A DNA stretch of 64,000 bases, from assembly GCA_033064195.1 (NCBI GenBank), contig JARBJD010000300.1, forward strand, positions 26,671 through 90,670. The letters are read 5' to 3'. The stretch comes from Blattamonas nauphoetae. Its lineage: Eukaryota > Preaxostyla > Oxymonadida. The translations under genes and the position numbers were made by a program. A model generated the notes under the pieces. The model made no database searches. It saw only the letters and a list, made by a program, of their open reading frames with translations, and had not been told where the DNA came from. This document shows, one piece after another, positions 10,249-21,401 of this stretch; position 1 is the first letter of the stretch, and each line of letters starts with the position of its first letter.

Positions 10249-13200
10249 TAGGCATGGGCACCAGTCAGTCCAGAATCTGGGAGTCCAGTCACCAAAAAAA
10301 ATCGAGTCAGTGACTCACCCCATAAGTTCAAGTCAAGAAGAATCCAAGCCCAAAATGTCCCTATTCAAATCGACCGTTACTGAATGATTGAACATGACCA
10401 TTGTTACCTGGATTTGCTACCACACATTCTCATCAACCATCAGACAGCACTTTCCTTTGATTTTTTCAGGTTTTTCTTTCACATTTCACACTATATTTGA
10501 GAAATCAACTCATTCTCTGATAAATCAAATGAATTTAGTAACAAGTCATCACCACACCCCATACTTTTCTGGAGAGTCACTTTGAGTCACTGATCCGCCC
10601 ATGCAATCATGCAAATAGTCACCGGACAGACTGGACTCACCGATCATCTTTTCACCTGTAACTTTGCGCGTGAATTGACCAGGTTTAGATTTTGGTTTTC
10701 CTTTCACTTCCACTCTATTTGACAAAAGGAAACTGATTTTGACCATCAGGTACCGAACACTCCCATACATTATGGATTGAGAAAATAAGGGGATCACATT
10801 CATTATGTCCTTCTTTATGAATAATTGATCTGATTTCATCGTTCTTTCTTCTCAGAACGTCACCAGTATCTCTTCAGGACAGGCAAGACAGAACATCGCA
10901 TCCCCAGTGACAACTGATAGGATCGTGGAATCTACCGTCAATTGTGTGCTCAAGAATCTGAGTTAATTGGCATTTTTTTCAGTATTCTCTTTCCAACCCT
11001 CTTCAACCTGCGGAATTCCACAAACGAGATTTTGAACGTCTCGATCTCACAAGCAGGAAATGAATCTGTCTCAATGTTGGACGACTGCAGCACGTTGAGC
11101 ATGCAGAACTGCGTCCTGCTCATCAAAACACCATTATCGCCCTCGCTTGTCAGATGTGGTGGAACACTCAAACTGGTTGACATTTCATTTCACTCATCCG
11201 ACCACTCGAGTCATGTGTCTCCCCTAATTCAGTCGACACACGAACAAACAACAGTCTTGCTGTTTCGTCTTGAAGTTCTCTCAACTTCTCTGAATCAGGA
11301 CACTCCGTTCTTCTCGTCGTGACTGTTCTCTCGTTTCAACCTCATCTCGTCCACTTTTTCGAATATTTCGACCATCCTCCTCGCAAACAGCACGGACGGT
11401 GTTTGGTCGGATGATGTCACAGATTCGGGCGTGATCGCCTCGTCGAACTTTGATGGATGCGATGTCTGCTGCACAGCCACCCTTTGCAGCGGCAGCCGTT
11501 TCCGCACACTTTCCACTCTTTATTGCTCATTCTCACACTTAACTATGACAAATGAGGGCCAGCAGATTCTCTCTTACACGAAGTTATTCTTCGGGGATGT
11601 CTTCGCCTCCATCTCTCGAAATGGGGAAGGAGGAGCCATCCAATTCAAGCTCTCCGATGCCTCTGCCGTTCTCACCGTCACAAACTGCGCTTTCATCACA
11701 TACACCTCATCCAGCAGCTTCAAGGGAGGGGGCGTCCTTGCATCGAATGGCAAGGTCGCCGTCACCGGAACGACCTTCGCGAAATGCACAGGACATTCTG
11801 GAGGAGCCATTACAACCACTGGAGCACAGCTCACAGTGTCTGACAGTGCGTCCTACACTTCTAGGCCATCTGCGAGTCCTGGATAGAAAAAAAGGAGATA
11901 TGAATTTTCATACTGATGAAAGGACGACAGAAAACCAACTTTTAAACGGCGGAGGAGGAGCGATGTGGATTGAACTCAAGTTTTCGAATTCTCTACTCAG
12001 TGCGTGTCTCTTCGAGTCATGCCTTGCTCCGCCGTTCAGAGTAGGGACTATACTCTGGCCGTACGGTTGTGCAGGTCCAGATTTCTTCAGAATGGTGATT
12101 TGCATGATTGCTTGTGCTCGGTTCACCGCAAACGATGTCGTTGGTCACAACTGCTTTCAATGTGAGTTCAACAATCAAGGCAAAGCGGTTGTGGTAGAAG
12201 GCGCAAACTCGTGTTCGAACAGAGAAGAGACTTGCATTCTCGTCAACCCGAAGACAGCCCCTCTCTCAAACGGCCAGCATGACAGTATCAGCTGGACTCC
12301 TTTCTGCGTCGGCGATGTCATTCACACTAATCAACTGTATTATGAAAGGAACAGGATCAGACCAAAACACGGACACAACAACCACAGTCAACACATTCGA
12401 CTTTGCCTTCCAAACACCTCTCTCCTCGTCGACTCCCCTCCTCTCCATCTCAAATGGCTCCTTCCTCCTTCAATCGTGCTCTTTCAAGTCGTCCGGCTCT
12501 GTCGTTGCTGCTCGGACTCTGATCTCCGTCTCGGCAACAGCAACCATCCCCACCGACGGACATCGAGTGAAAAACCTCTCGTTCTCATCACCTACTGCAC
12601 CCTCTCCTCCCCCCAATCTCTGTCGGCGACATCACTCTATCTCCAACTCAGTCATTTCGCTATCCGTCTCAAGTTCATCTACTGTCCTCCTTTTTAGCTG
12701 TCGTTGGACAAGCGGCACTCCGTTCGCATCCAGCGTTGTAATCCAAACATTCGGAACAGATGCTGGTGATCTGAAGTCGCGGGACTGAAGTGAGAAACGA
12801 ATTGATCTGTTCATCTCCATTGCATGACGCCAGATATCGCTGATCTCGTCTGCATCTTCTGGATCGATTCTATGTCTTCTTCATCTCTCCACTGGTGGAC
12901 AGTTGATCGTGAATACTAAATGCGACGCAGACAACGAACTCAGTGGTTACTCGTATCTCCCCTGCCCATCACTCGTGACAGGATTCTCAGATCTGAAAGG
13001 CTCCGACATGATTGCTGTTGTGAAAACAAATGCAGAATAGTCATCTCAGATTCTTGTCTCATCAGGAAAATTGACCCTGGACTCGTCTTTGATATCTGTG
13101 TCAGATGGAGCATCGTTGAGAGTGCTCAATTGTGATTTCACGTTAATCTCGTGTGCGGCGTCTGGATCAGCCATCTCAGCAAGAATTGTAAGTGGAGCCA

Positions 13201-13971
13201 GTCTCTCTCTTGAGACAGTCACCTTCAGTTCGTGCATCTCTTCAGTTGATGGAGGAGCGATCTGGATGGATCTGCTTGAAATGACGAGTCAATCACAATA
13301 CTCGCTCATCGACACCGTCTTCGGAACTGGTGCGGATGCCAACCACGCCGCTCGAAGTGGGCATCACGTGTACGTCATTGCGAAGGATCTGTCGGAAGTG
13401 ATTGTGGCGAGCAGATGGGCGGGATCGTGTGACACAGCTGAAGACGAGGACTTGTGGGGAATGAACAGCGAGCCAAATGAGATGTCGTTGCTGCCCATCT
13501 TCAAGTCGCACATGATTGCCGTCGGAGAGAATGGAAGCGACGACGCTGACGGGACATTCGCGAGTGCCTTCCGAACACTCCATCGCTGCCTGGAATGGAC
13601 GAAAGAACAAACAGGCCCCTTCGCAGTTGAGATTGTGAAGAAGGCGACGATCGGGCGGAGTTGCTGTGAGATAGACCACCTCCATCATGGTGGACGGAAC
13701 TATATTTGTCTGAGTCACATGATATCATTAAAACTTGACATCATTCGCGAATTTGTGGAATCTTGTCTTTTTTTCTGTGTTAATCTTCGTCTTAATGTTC
13801 AAAACTCGTTCACGAAGAGAAATGATGACATAATTAACATTGAAGGGCACTTATTAAGCGAATACCTCAACAAAAACCAGCATCTCATTTATTTTCTCTT
13901 TCAACTTGAAAACATGGGCCAAATCGAGTCAGTCAGAAAACTTTGAGTCAGGTGACTGGTGCCCATGCCTA
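10249..13971. mobile_element. hAT-like TIR element 2, 3.7 kb, 8-bp TSD, carrying a beta-helix gene
   Basis: TIR TAGGCATGGGCACCAGTCA at the left end is inverted at 13953-13971. The 8-bp direct repeat TGAATAAT flanks it (10241-10248 and 13972-13979). The TAGGC start and 8-bp duplication fit the hAT superfamily. Subterminal GAGTCAGTGACTC-type motifs occur at both ends. No transposase is seen; most of the interior is a broken right-handed beta-helix gene, so this looks non-autonomous and gene-carrying. Confidence 0.85.
10942..13710 (+). pseudogene. Right-handed beta-helix (Pmp-like) surface protein, broken
   Basis: Plus-strand frames 10942-11322, 11431-11886, about 11940-12290, 12279-12788 and 13071-13700 have the signature of parallel beta-helix repeats: short Ser/Thr-rich turns with GGA-type motifs and cysteines, e.g. 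NCAFITYTSSSSFKGGGV and TGHSGGAITTTGAQLTVS. The last part has SDDADGTFASAFRTLHRCL, the type of segment that follows such domains in large protist surface proteins. The frames change and stops intervene (for example after 11886 and 12788), so it is not one open gene. It lies wholly inside element 2. Introns could explain some frame changes, but not obviously all. Confidence 0.65.
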
Positions 13972-14316
13972 TGAATAATATCGATATACCTCATAAATCA
14001 TCATGAACCAGATTGTTCTTGTTCCTGAACAAAATGGCCAGATTTGAATGACTTCAAAAATTTCGTCCCATGTGCATGTCGTCCGCGTCTATCAATGAGA
14101 AAGACAATGGACGGAGAATTGGCATGAGTTGATGAATTAGATTGGTCGACACGAGTAACAAACATTTTTGGATGGAACAGCTTGTGATGAGCCATGCCAA
14201 CAGCTTCAACGCTGATTGAAGAATTGGACGATTGGGCGATGAAATGAGGATAAGAATTGATTCGACGAAGGTGAGCATCGTTGGGTCTGATGAGGATGGA
14301 CCAATTTGGAGAATTA

Positions 14317-15938
14317 CAGTTGGCCGGACAATTGAGTAATTTGTTACTCTCACGATCAAGACCCATTTTTAAGTCGTTGACTTTTTCTCGGTTTTTGAAC
14401 AAATTAGAAAACAGAAAGAGTCACAGAGTGGTGAGAAAGTGTAAAGGAGGAAATGTATGAATTAGAATGGGGCTTCATGGTTTTGTAGACCAAACTTCTT
14501 TCCCTTCGGACTTGCTTTTGTTTCACTCTGTCTGGACTTCAACGCTTTGTTGTCAGCTCGAATGTTCTCTTTTATAGTCTCAAAGCGGGAGTGAGAGACT
14601 TTGCATTGTTCTCCCTCGTTTCCATAATGGACCTCCAGACCAGCTCGGCGAAATGCGCCTCTGGTATTCTCACCAGTCGTTGCAGTTTGGTACGCACTTA
14701 AAAATTGTTGAAGACATCGTCCGATCGATGAGGAACTGTCATCGTACTTGAGCCGAGACAGTTGCCTCTTGAGGATTCCGAACGTCACACAGTCTAACGG
14801 TTGTAGATAGTGTGTGGCGTTCGGAGGAAGGGTGAAGAGGGCAATGCCAGCATTTGTGAGCGCCAGCTCTGCTGTCTCGCCTAGATGGACACTGGAGTTG
14901 TCCACGAGGAGAAGAGCTGGCGCTTTTGGTTTTCCCAATACCCTTCGTTGTTCCGCCACATAGTCAAGCAAGACGTTGTCAAGCCAACTATCAAACTTGT
15001 CATGTGTGAACCCGCCTTTCTCGTTTTCTTCAACTATGATTCCATCTTCATCCATAATTCCCATTTTTTCAAGATCTTGTTCATCCATAGGAGCTCTAAG
15101 TACACAGTGGAGTGGGAGAGACTTTCCGTGCAGGGAGATCGCGGCCATTGCGGAGAACCGTGGAACTGTCTGAGGAACAGGATGATGCAGTAGTTTTCCC
15201 GACATTTCAACCGCACCGACCACACAGTGACCAATAGAATCCTGTTTGGGTTGATACCCGACTTCGTCAGCATTAATGAGCAGGAGCGGATGGACTTTTC
15301 TGATGAGCGTTTCGAGTTGCGTCATGTATCGATCAACATCGGCGACTTTAATTGCTGTTCGGGAAGATGCCATGGGACCACTAAAATGGAGGGCAATCTC
15401 TTTTGAATTGAGTCGGATGAAGTCGTAGGGGTATGATCTGTTTATGTCGATTCGATTTGTCTTTTCAGAGACCCAGTCATATATTTGAGACGGTATCCAT
15501 GGTGTACCTCTCAGGCTATCTTCCCTTATCAATCGTATTAACTCTGCCTTCTGATTTCTTGTCAGTATGCTACTTTTTTTTCGTCAACAGGAATATACTT
15601 CGGTCCATGACGATTCTGCGACACCTGTGGTGTCGTGCAACCGACTATGTCAGCGACCAGTTGGTTTGGGATCGTTCCACCTTTTAATGTCTTTTCCAGT
15701 TCCAGAATCTTCGTAATTCCATCAGCATAGGTCGTCCAAGTCAAACTGAGAATGCGTTCCGCAATGCTGTACGAATCATTTTTCGGGAAATGGAGTGATA
15801 ATCTCGTTAGCAGGTCGAAGTGGGAAACCCGTGATAAATGAAGGTCTGGCACTTTTTTCATATTCCAGAGAAAATAGGATTCAACGGTTTGATGATCAAC
15901 CCGAAGTGTAAGAAATTACTCAAATGTCCGACCAACTG
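14317..15938 (-). mobile_element. Pogo/Tc1-mariner-type transposon, 1.6 kb, TA target
   Basis: The left end CAGTTGGCCGGACAATTGAG is inverted at the right end with a few substitutions (about 28 bp of TIR, to 15938). It is flanked by TA on both sides (14315-14316 and 15939-15940). It contains one transposase gene on the minus strand. It sits inside the ARM-like gene, and removing it with one TA restores the frame. Confidence 0.9.
14462..15861 (-). CDS. DDE_1 (pogo-like) transposase with an apparent frameshift
   Basis: The 356-codon frame 15532-14462 has the DDE_1 catalytic pattern: INADEVGY (Asp 89), LLLVDNSSVHLG (Asp 211) and YLQPLDCVTFGILK (Asp 247), spacing DD35D. The upstream frame 15861-15562 is the helix-turn-helix DNA-binding part (NQLVADIVGCTTPQVSQNR). 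The two are in different frames. The break lies at a run of eight A (15574-15581 on the plus strand as T). Either a homopolymer indel inactivated it, or a 23-nt GT-AG segment directly after the A run is an intron; removing it gives IPVDEKKKAELIRLI in frame. The first frame codon of the long part is TTG, so it is not an independent start. Confidence 0.8.
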
Positions 15939-17215
15939 TACGTGTTCTTCAGTTTCGCTGCGAAGGTATCTTAAATGGCTGAGTAGATTCGCTGCTTTCC
16001 TCTCCATGCAAGAATCAAACACAACGCCGTTCTTTACCATCATAACCAGTGATCGATAAATCGTTAATGTGTGACGGACTGAATCGGGAGGATCTCCATC
16101 CCAATTCCGGAAGGCTGAGGCTGACTCTGAGAATAGTGGAGGCGAATTTAGGCTTGTCTGACCGGCACTGACCGGTCAGTTTTCATTGAAAAGTACTGAC
16201 GGTCACTGACCGGAGGTATTTCGGAACCCATAATCGAGAGTTACCATTTCTCCGATGTGAATTCAACATCATCGGATAAACACGCAACTTCGGGAAAACC
16301 CGCAACTCAGCTTTCAAACAACCGAAGTCACCTCAAGTGTTCACCTCTTCGGTATCCACTGTGGACATCTATTGAATCCAAAATCCACATGATTTCTTCT
16401 AAATTATGTTTTCTTCATTTCGATCATTCTCATTGTGGGACGATTTTAAAAAAGAAAGTGTATCAACCAGGTTGGGACGTTACTCCACGGGTCAAGTTGC
16501 CTCCAAACATTCCTTCCTCTCATCACTGAGTACCTCACCTCCCGTCTATCCTCGACCCTTTCTCGTCATGCAGTTGAATTCCGTCAAGCATGCACGCAGG
16601 AAATCGCGGAAAGAGAATGGGAATTGAAGATTCGACACCATGGACTCGCAATTAGAACGGGTATTCGGATTTTTATTTCGCAACTCGTTGTCTTTCGTTG
16701 TTGTCTTTCAATCTTTTTTCACGATCTGTTTTTGTCGCAGATCATCTTCTCTCCTATCCCCTCCCAGCCATCAGCTTCCATTCCCATCCACTCCCTTCCA
16801 CCCCCTCTCCATCCACCTCACAACCTACACTAACTGATGATAAATTAGATTTCGACATCTCAACCTCTTGACGTTTCGATGAGGAAACGAGACGGTATGC
16901 TCGAATTTTCATCCCCTGTCGATCCAATTTCTTCTACTCTGAAGTATTGTATCTTTTCTATCACCTGGTTTATCGTCATTTCTTCAGACAAACGCCACAC
17001 TTTCGAAGCCCTGGTGACTGACATACTCTCTGGATCTCAGTGACTGTCTTCCGCTTTCCCATCGCCATCCCGTTTCACATCCTCCTCTCCTCTTTGAAAC
17101 AAGTCAAATGCTGATGGAAAGCTCAGAATCGACACCGATCATTTGATCACGACCAAACACACTCATTCGAGATCTTCTTCCCCGATCTCGTCGAGGACGA
17201 TTCGTCGGCGAGGAA

Positions 17216-18420
17216 TTGCGGTGTTTTATTAGTCCCCACGAAAGTGCCGCCATTCTGCAGTCAATCACCCACTCACGAGTTGTTTCGAAATGCATCACCG
17301 CTGAAGCAGCTGAGGCAAGAAGAAATCGACAAGATGCTCTCAAATATGTCTTCACGAACCAACATCTCCGTTATTCCGCCTCAATCGCCAACGAAGACGC
17401 CTCAGACACAATCACACCTCATATCGAAAGGCTCGCCTCCAATGCGCAGTCCATCGTAACTGTCGGACTCTCCTCACCTCTTTCCTGCACAAGCATCACC
17501 ACGATTCGCATGTATTCCGAGGTTTCCCGCGCCTCCATTCGTCGTCGACATGGATAGTCACCTCTTCGACCAGGCTCCCAAGGGCGCCACCGATTCTTCG
17601 TCTGAGCATCCACAGGTTTGATCTTTTCATTTTCGTTTCATGATACTGCTCTCTTTCCTCATCTTTTATCGTTTTTGTGATTGATCTCTCTTCTTCAGGC
17701 CACGAACTGGGAAACGCAGTATAAAACGGACCACAAGCCACTCCGTCTCTTCTCGCCTCCGAAATGAAAGAAAAGGTGGATAGAAGAGAAAAGAAGTTCG
17801 ACAAGTGGAAGGCACAGACGGCCGAACAGATCGACAACATGTTCACGCATCAGCTGATCGCAATTGCAGAGGAAGAACACGCCATCACAAAGTGTGATAT
17901 TCTCTCTCCTGACTCTGTTTTAGCTTCTCTACTCTGGGTTGGAGAATGCAGACGAAGAGGATCCTGAAAAGGTACGCCAGAACTCGGACTCGAACAGTCG
18001 ATGCACTTCCGTGCTTTAATGTTGTTTTTCTATCTTTATTTCGCCTCTTAAACCATTTTCTGTATCATTGATGTTTTATTCTCGCCCACATGACAATCCA
18101 GATCCCCTCCACAAATATTCTCTCAAAGAAACGAAACTAGCCCATCAGAACGTGACAGGTTTCGAGCGAAAAAAAGCACAAAATGGAAATTCGCTTCGGA
18201 AAGACGCAGAATGCGACCCAAACCAACCTTGTCGAATTCGCTCGTCAGCGAAAAGAATACCAGAAACGTGGACCGAAGATCGAGTCGATAGAGAAGAGGA
18301 GGAAAGTGGAGATGAGGAAGTTGCATGCGAGAGAATGGACAGGTATTCAGGAAGCTGTGGAGGAGGCCGGAAGAAACACAAACCGCAAAAGAGAAAGCGG
18401 AAGAGAAGGAGAGACTGAGG
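17216..18420 (+). pseudogene. Captured coiled-coil gene fragment inside element 3
   Basis: Plus-strand frames around 17244-17459, 17764-17900 and 18183-18485 encode charged helical segments such as KEKVDRREKKFDKWKAQTAE and RQRKEYQKRGPKIESIEKRR. Possible short GT-AG introns separate them (for example the pyrimidine-rich stretch ending CTTCAG near 17698). The pieces look like exons of one coiled-coil gene, but I could not join them into one frame. I do not recognise the family. Confidence 0.4.
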
Positions 18421-18551
18421 AAAGAAGAGGAGGAACGAGTGAAAAGGGAGAAAGACGAGAGAAGCCGGTGAGAAGGGCAAGTTGACTCAGATACTTCCAG
18501 CCATCCTGTCTGAAACATCACACACATATCCAACACGGCTGAACAGACACT

Positions 18552-18690
18552 GAGCGAGAAGACGAGGAAGGCGTGGGACGAGCGAGAAGACGAGGAAGGC
18601 GTGGGACGAGCGAGAAGACGAGGAAGGCGTGGGACGAGCGAGAAGACGAGGAAGGCGTGGGACGAGCGAGAAGACGAGGAAGGCGTGGGA
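18552..18690. repeat. 28-bp minisatellite, five copies
   Basis: Five nearly perfect tandem copies of a 28-bp unit starting GAGCGAGAAGACGAGGAAGG fill the interval. The unit is not a multiple of three, so a frame through it cycles through three peptides. Confidence 0.95.
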
Positions 18691-19156
18691 TGATCTTCAT
18701 ATTCCATCGTTTCGAATTCATTTCATGAGTTTCAGCGTTCTCTAGAGCAGCCTTTGATAAAAGAACTGCGAAGTAGTGATGAAACTAGGAAAATGTCCGA
18801 ATCGTGGGCCGAAGATCCAGGGTGTGGGTTTATCCGGAGTTGCGGGTTAAATCGAGTACGTTCAAATGAAACTGAAAAGTGAATAAATGATGTGAATGTC
18901 AATGTATTTTCTTCCTGAAACGAAATGCTGGCATTATTTTCATATCGATCACGTGATTTTACTTTTATAATCATCTATTTTGTTGTCGGGATATCGGGTG
19001 AAAAGTAGTTGTGGGGATGTGATCAGACCTATTGCTCTTCGCTCACTGAAATGATTATCGCGGCATGTGTTCCCGTCGTTGAATGAATGTGTTGTCGGTT
19101 GGGCACAAAATTACAGCCCCTTTTTGCCCCATCCTTGATATCATGTGACTTTTCAA

Positions 19157-19580
19157 TCACCCTCTATTCCATTCATACAGCGAGATCAGCTCCTCCAGGT
19201 CATCCACGAACTTCTCCAAGATCTCAATTGAAAGAACTGCAGCACCTCCTGTTTCTTCTCGCCCATGCAAACACGGTATCCGTGAGCTGGTCGGAATGAC
19301 ATGTGTCCGTTCTGTTGCTGCTCGTCTAAAGTTGGAATTATCCTCTCCCACCACGGTTGATACACTTGCGTCCCGTTCTCCTGCTGCTTCAGAAGCGGAA
19401 GCACTCCCAGACTGTCCATCTTCCACTGGGCTTCAACCCACTCCAGCAACGCTTTTCGTGGTATCGCATGGATCTTCGAGTCACCTACTCCACAATTTGG
19501 AAGAAGACTGTTCAATCCACCTCTTTCAACTCGTTCTGTTCTGCACGTACGAAACCGGCTCCAAAAGCAGAGCTTCAATC
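19157..19580 (-). pseudogene. Unidentified coding fragment inside element 3
   Basis: Minus-strand frames here include ALLEWVEAQWKMDSLGVLPL and PWWERIIPTLDEQQQNG, which look protein-like. Both ends change frame or stop quickly. I cannot name the family; it may be another captured host exon. Confidence 0.3.
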
Positions 19581-20384
19581 ATCGACATCATGCGGCGGCT
19601 CACATCCTCCAGCCGGCCTCAAAACTCTCAAAGCAGTGGTCTAACGATGACAGAAGCTTCTTCTGTCGAATCGCCGGCGTCTTGTTCAAAAGTGTGAGCA
19701 GTACTGAGAGCAGCGCGACTCTCACAATTCGGTCACTCTCCTCAATCGCTCCCTCTTCCTCTTTCAGCCACAATTACAGGTCGTTCACTCTCACACTCGA
19801 ATCGTCAAAAACCACATCAAACAGCTCTTCCTCGTCCGGGTCTGAAGGCAGGAGAAATGATTGAATTACGAGACCAAACGATTGATCAGTTCTTGTTTTA
19901 AGACACTATCACAACTCTTTGCACTTTTTTCGCTTGTTTTTCTATTTCAGTGAACGATAGGTCTTGTCATAGACATCGAAAGAATTTGGCTTCCATCAAC
20001 GAGAGTGAACTCACATAGACGGCGAACATATGACTTCATCATTGATTTTTCACACTTATATTGTGTTTGTTTGCCGATTTCTGAACAATCGTTCACAGTT
20101 TAATGAATGATGGAGATCTGACCCTTTGATGTTTTTCGAACTGACACTGACCGACACTTTTGGCCGGTCAGACAAGCCTAGGCGAATTGGAGATATGCGA
20201 TGGAGATGGATGAGATGAGCATGTAATGGGAGAGGGATGACCATTCAAAAGAGTCTTGGTCATCGAAACAAACTATTATGGGAAGCTTTCACCTCGGAAT
20301 GGTGTCCTTCTTTCACCTCCGTTTTGCCCTGGAAGCGGAAACTGGAAATGTACAGTTTGCTATCGTGAGATGAGTCTGCTGTTC

Positions 20385-20633
20385 AGTTTTCCGTTGTCTG
20401 AACAAGCAACAAATCTCACTCGCAAAACAAGAAGTGTGAAAGAATGAATAACTCTCCAATTAATGCTGTTTCCGCTTCGGGCATTCCCTGGAAACATGCC
20501 CGAAGCCCCCACACAGGAAACAGATCCGCGTGTCCTGGTTGGGACAGTCTCGACTCAGATGCCCTGTTTTCCCGCACTGCACATCACAAAATGAGAGAAA
20601 GCGAAGCACACCTTGCAGCACGCGTTCCAAACA
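20385..20633 (-). pseudogene. 3' fragment of the CCHC zinc-knuckle gene (third copy)
   Basis: This stretch matches the last exon, last intron and 3' flank of the CCHC genes at 25867 and 42641: zinc knuckles CGKTGHLSRDC and CFLCGGFGHVSREC, then PKRKQH and a stop near 20460. Homology ends abruptly near 20633 (after the exon part that reads ACYK in the other copies) and continues as sequence linked to the ARM-family repeats. It has no start and is a truncated copy. Confidence 0.85.
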
Positions 20634-20699
20634 CCTTTTCAGTTCTTTCTCGCTCGCAAACCTCATCGCCGTCGTCGAGATGGGGATGGACGTGACGGG

Positions 20700-21150
20700 C
20701 GATTGACGCTGAGAGGAACCCTAAAACCATCTCGAAGGGGGTTTTATCAGCAGTCGATCGAATTCTGGCTGAACATCAAAGAACGAGCAGGTGGGAACAT
20801 CGATCCGATCAGGTTGCTCCTTTGGTGTCCATTTGCGAGAAAGTGAAGATAAAGTGACAATGACAGTTTCATGTGCACAGATATCTCTTCCAAGTGCAGA
20901 TCTGAGCAGGAGAGACAACGGAAGAGATGAGGACGATGGAGAAAGCGAATTGGAGAACAAAACAAAAAAGTGAAACGGAACAACTGATTCCACCAAAAGA
21001 CACATCCAAAAAAATCAGAACACACCACAAAGCAAAGCGGGGATGGCTGTGGAATGGCGGGAATGTGGGGCGCATCCAATTTTGACGAGATAAACGAGAC
21101 GTGCTCTTGAGATGGTCCAAAAGTCGAGATTGGGAAAGATAATCTGGTCA
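20700..21150 (-). repeat. Downstream segment repeated at 22680-23250
   Basis: This segment follows the ARM-family gene at 21402 on the minus strand. A closely related segment follows the tandem paralogue (22680-23250), sharing the stretches that translate as PTFPPFHSHPRF and AQICTWKRYLCT. It is either extra exon sequence or a 3' region that was duplicated with the gene. No knuckle, repeat or RNA feature is visible in it. Confidence 0.6.
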
Positions 21151-21401
21151 CAATGCATCGTGCAGTGACGTCAGGAATCGTGTGGAGAGAGGACAGTTGA
21201 CGATGTGACAGTCAAAGACATTCGCGTTGAGAACGACGAAGCCAAGAGAGGAGACCATTGTTGGACGATTGGAGGTGATCATAGAATCTGTTTGTCGGTA
21301 TCAGCAATCACAGCATTCCCAACATCCGACGAGAGTCTGTAGAAGTGAGTTGCAGTCATTCGAGAGAGACATTCTCGACACGTGATTGGCAAAGAAGCGA
21401 G

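Larger units (their letters stand above)
16149..20180. mobile_element. hAT-like TIR element 3, 4.0 kb, 8-bp TSD
   Basis: TIR TAGGCTTGTCTGACCGGC is inverted at 20163-20180. The 8-bp repeat GGCGAATT flanks it (16141-16148 and 20181-20188). Subterminal ACTGACCGGTCAG/ACCGACACT motifs occur at both ends. No transposase is seen. The interior has host-like coding pieces: plus-strand charged coiled-coil exons (about 17216-18420), a 28-bp minisatellite and minus-strand frames near 19186-19578. Confidence 0.9.
14054..20263 (-). pseudogene. ARM-like gene split by two transposons
   Basis: Three minus-strand pieces belong to one frame: 20263-20181, 16140-15939 and 14314-14054. Removing the hAT-like element 3 with one copy of GGCGAATT, and the mariner with one TA, joins them to 546 nt, exactly 182 codons from ATG (20261-20263) to TGA (14054-14056). 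Across the joins the frame reads SHISNSPPLFSES and RSETEEHVILQIG. The product has helical leucine-rich segments (TLTIYRSLVMMV, FVESILILISSPN) and resembles the N-terminal half of the ARM-like family elsewhere in this window. It may already have been a 3'-truncated family member. With both insertions in place it cannot make this protein unless they are spliced out. Confidence 0.75.

Noticed and set aside
17970-18020. tRNA gene on the minus strand
   Set aside because: CTGTTCGAGTCC looks like a B box and a T run follows, but no A box, acceptor pairing or anticodon arm is present.
18552-18690. CRISPR array
   Set aside because: The 28-bp repeats are directly adjacent with no spacers, and the genome is eukaryotic.
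18123-18721. Protein with SSSRSSHAFLVFSLVPRLP repeats on the minus strand
   Set aside because: It is the translation of the 28-bp minisatellite and antisense of charged plus-strand exons; the unit is not a multiple of three.
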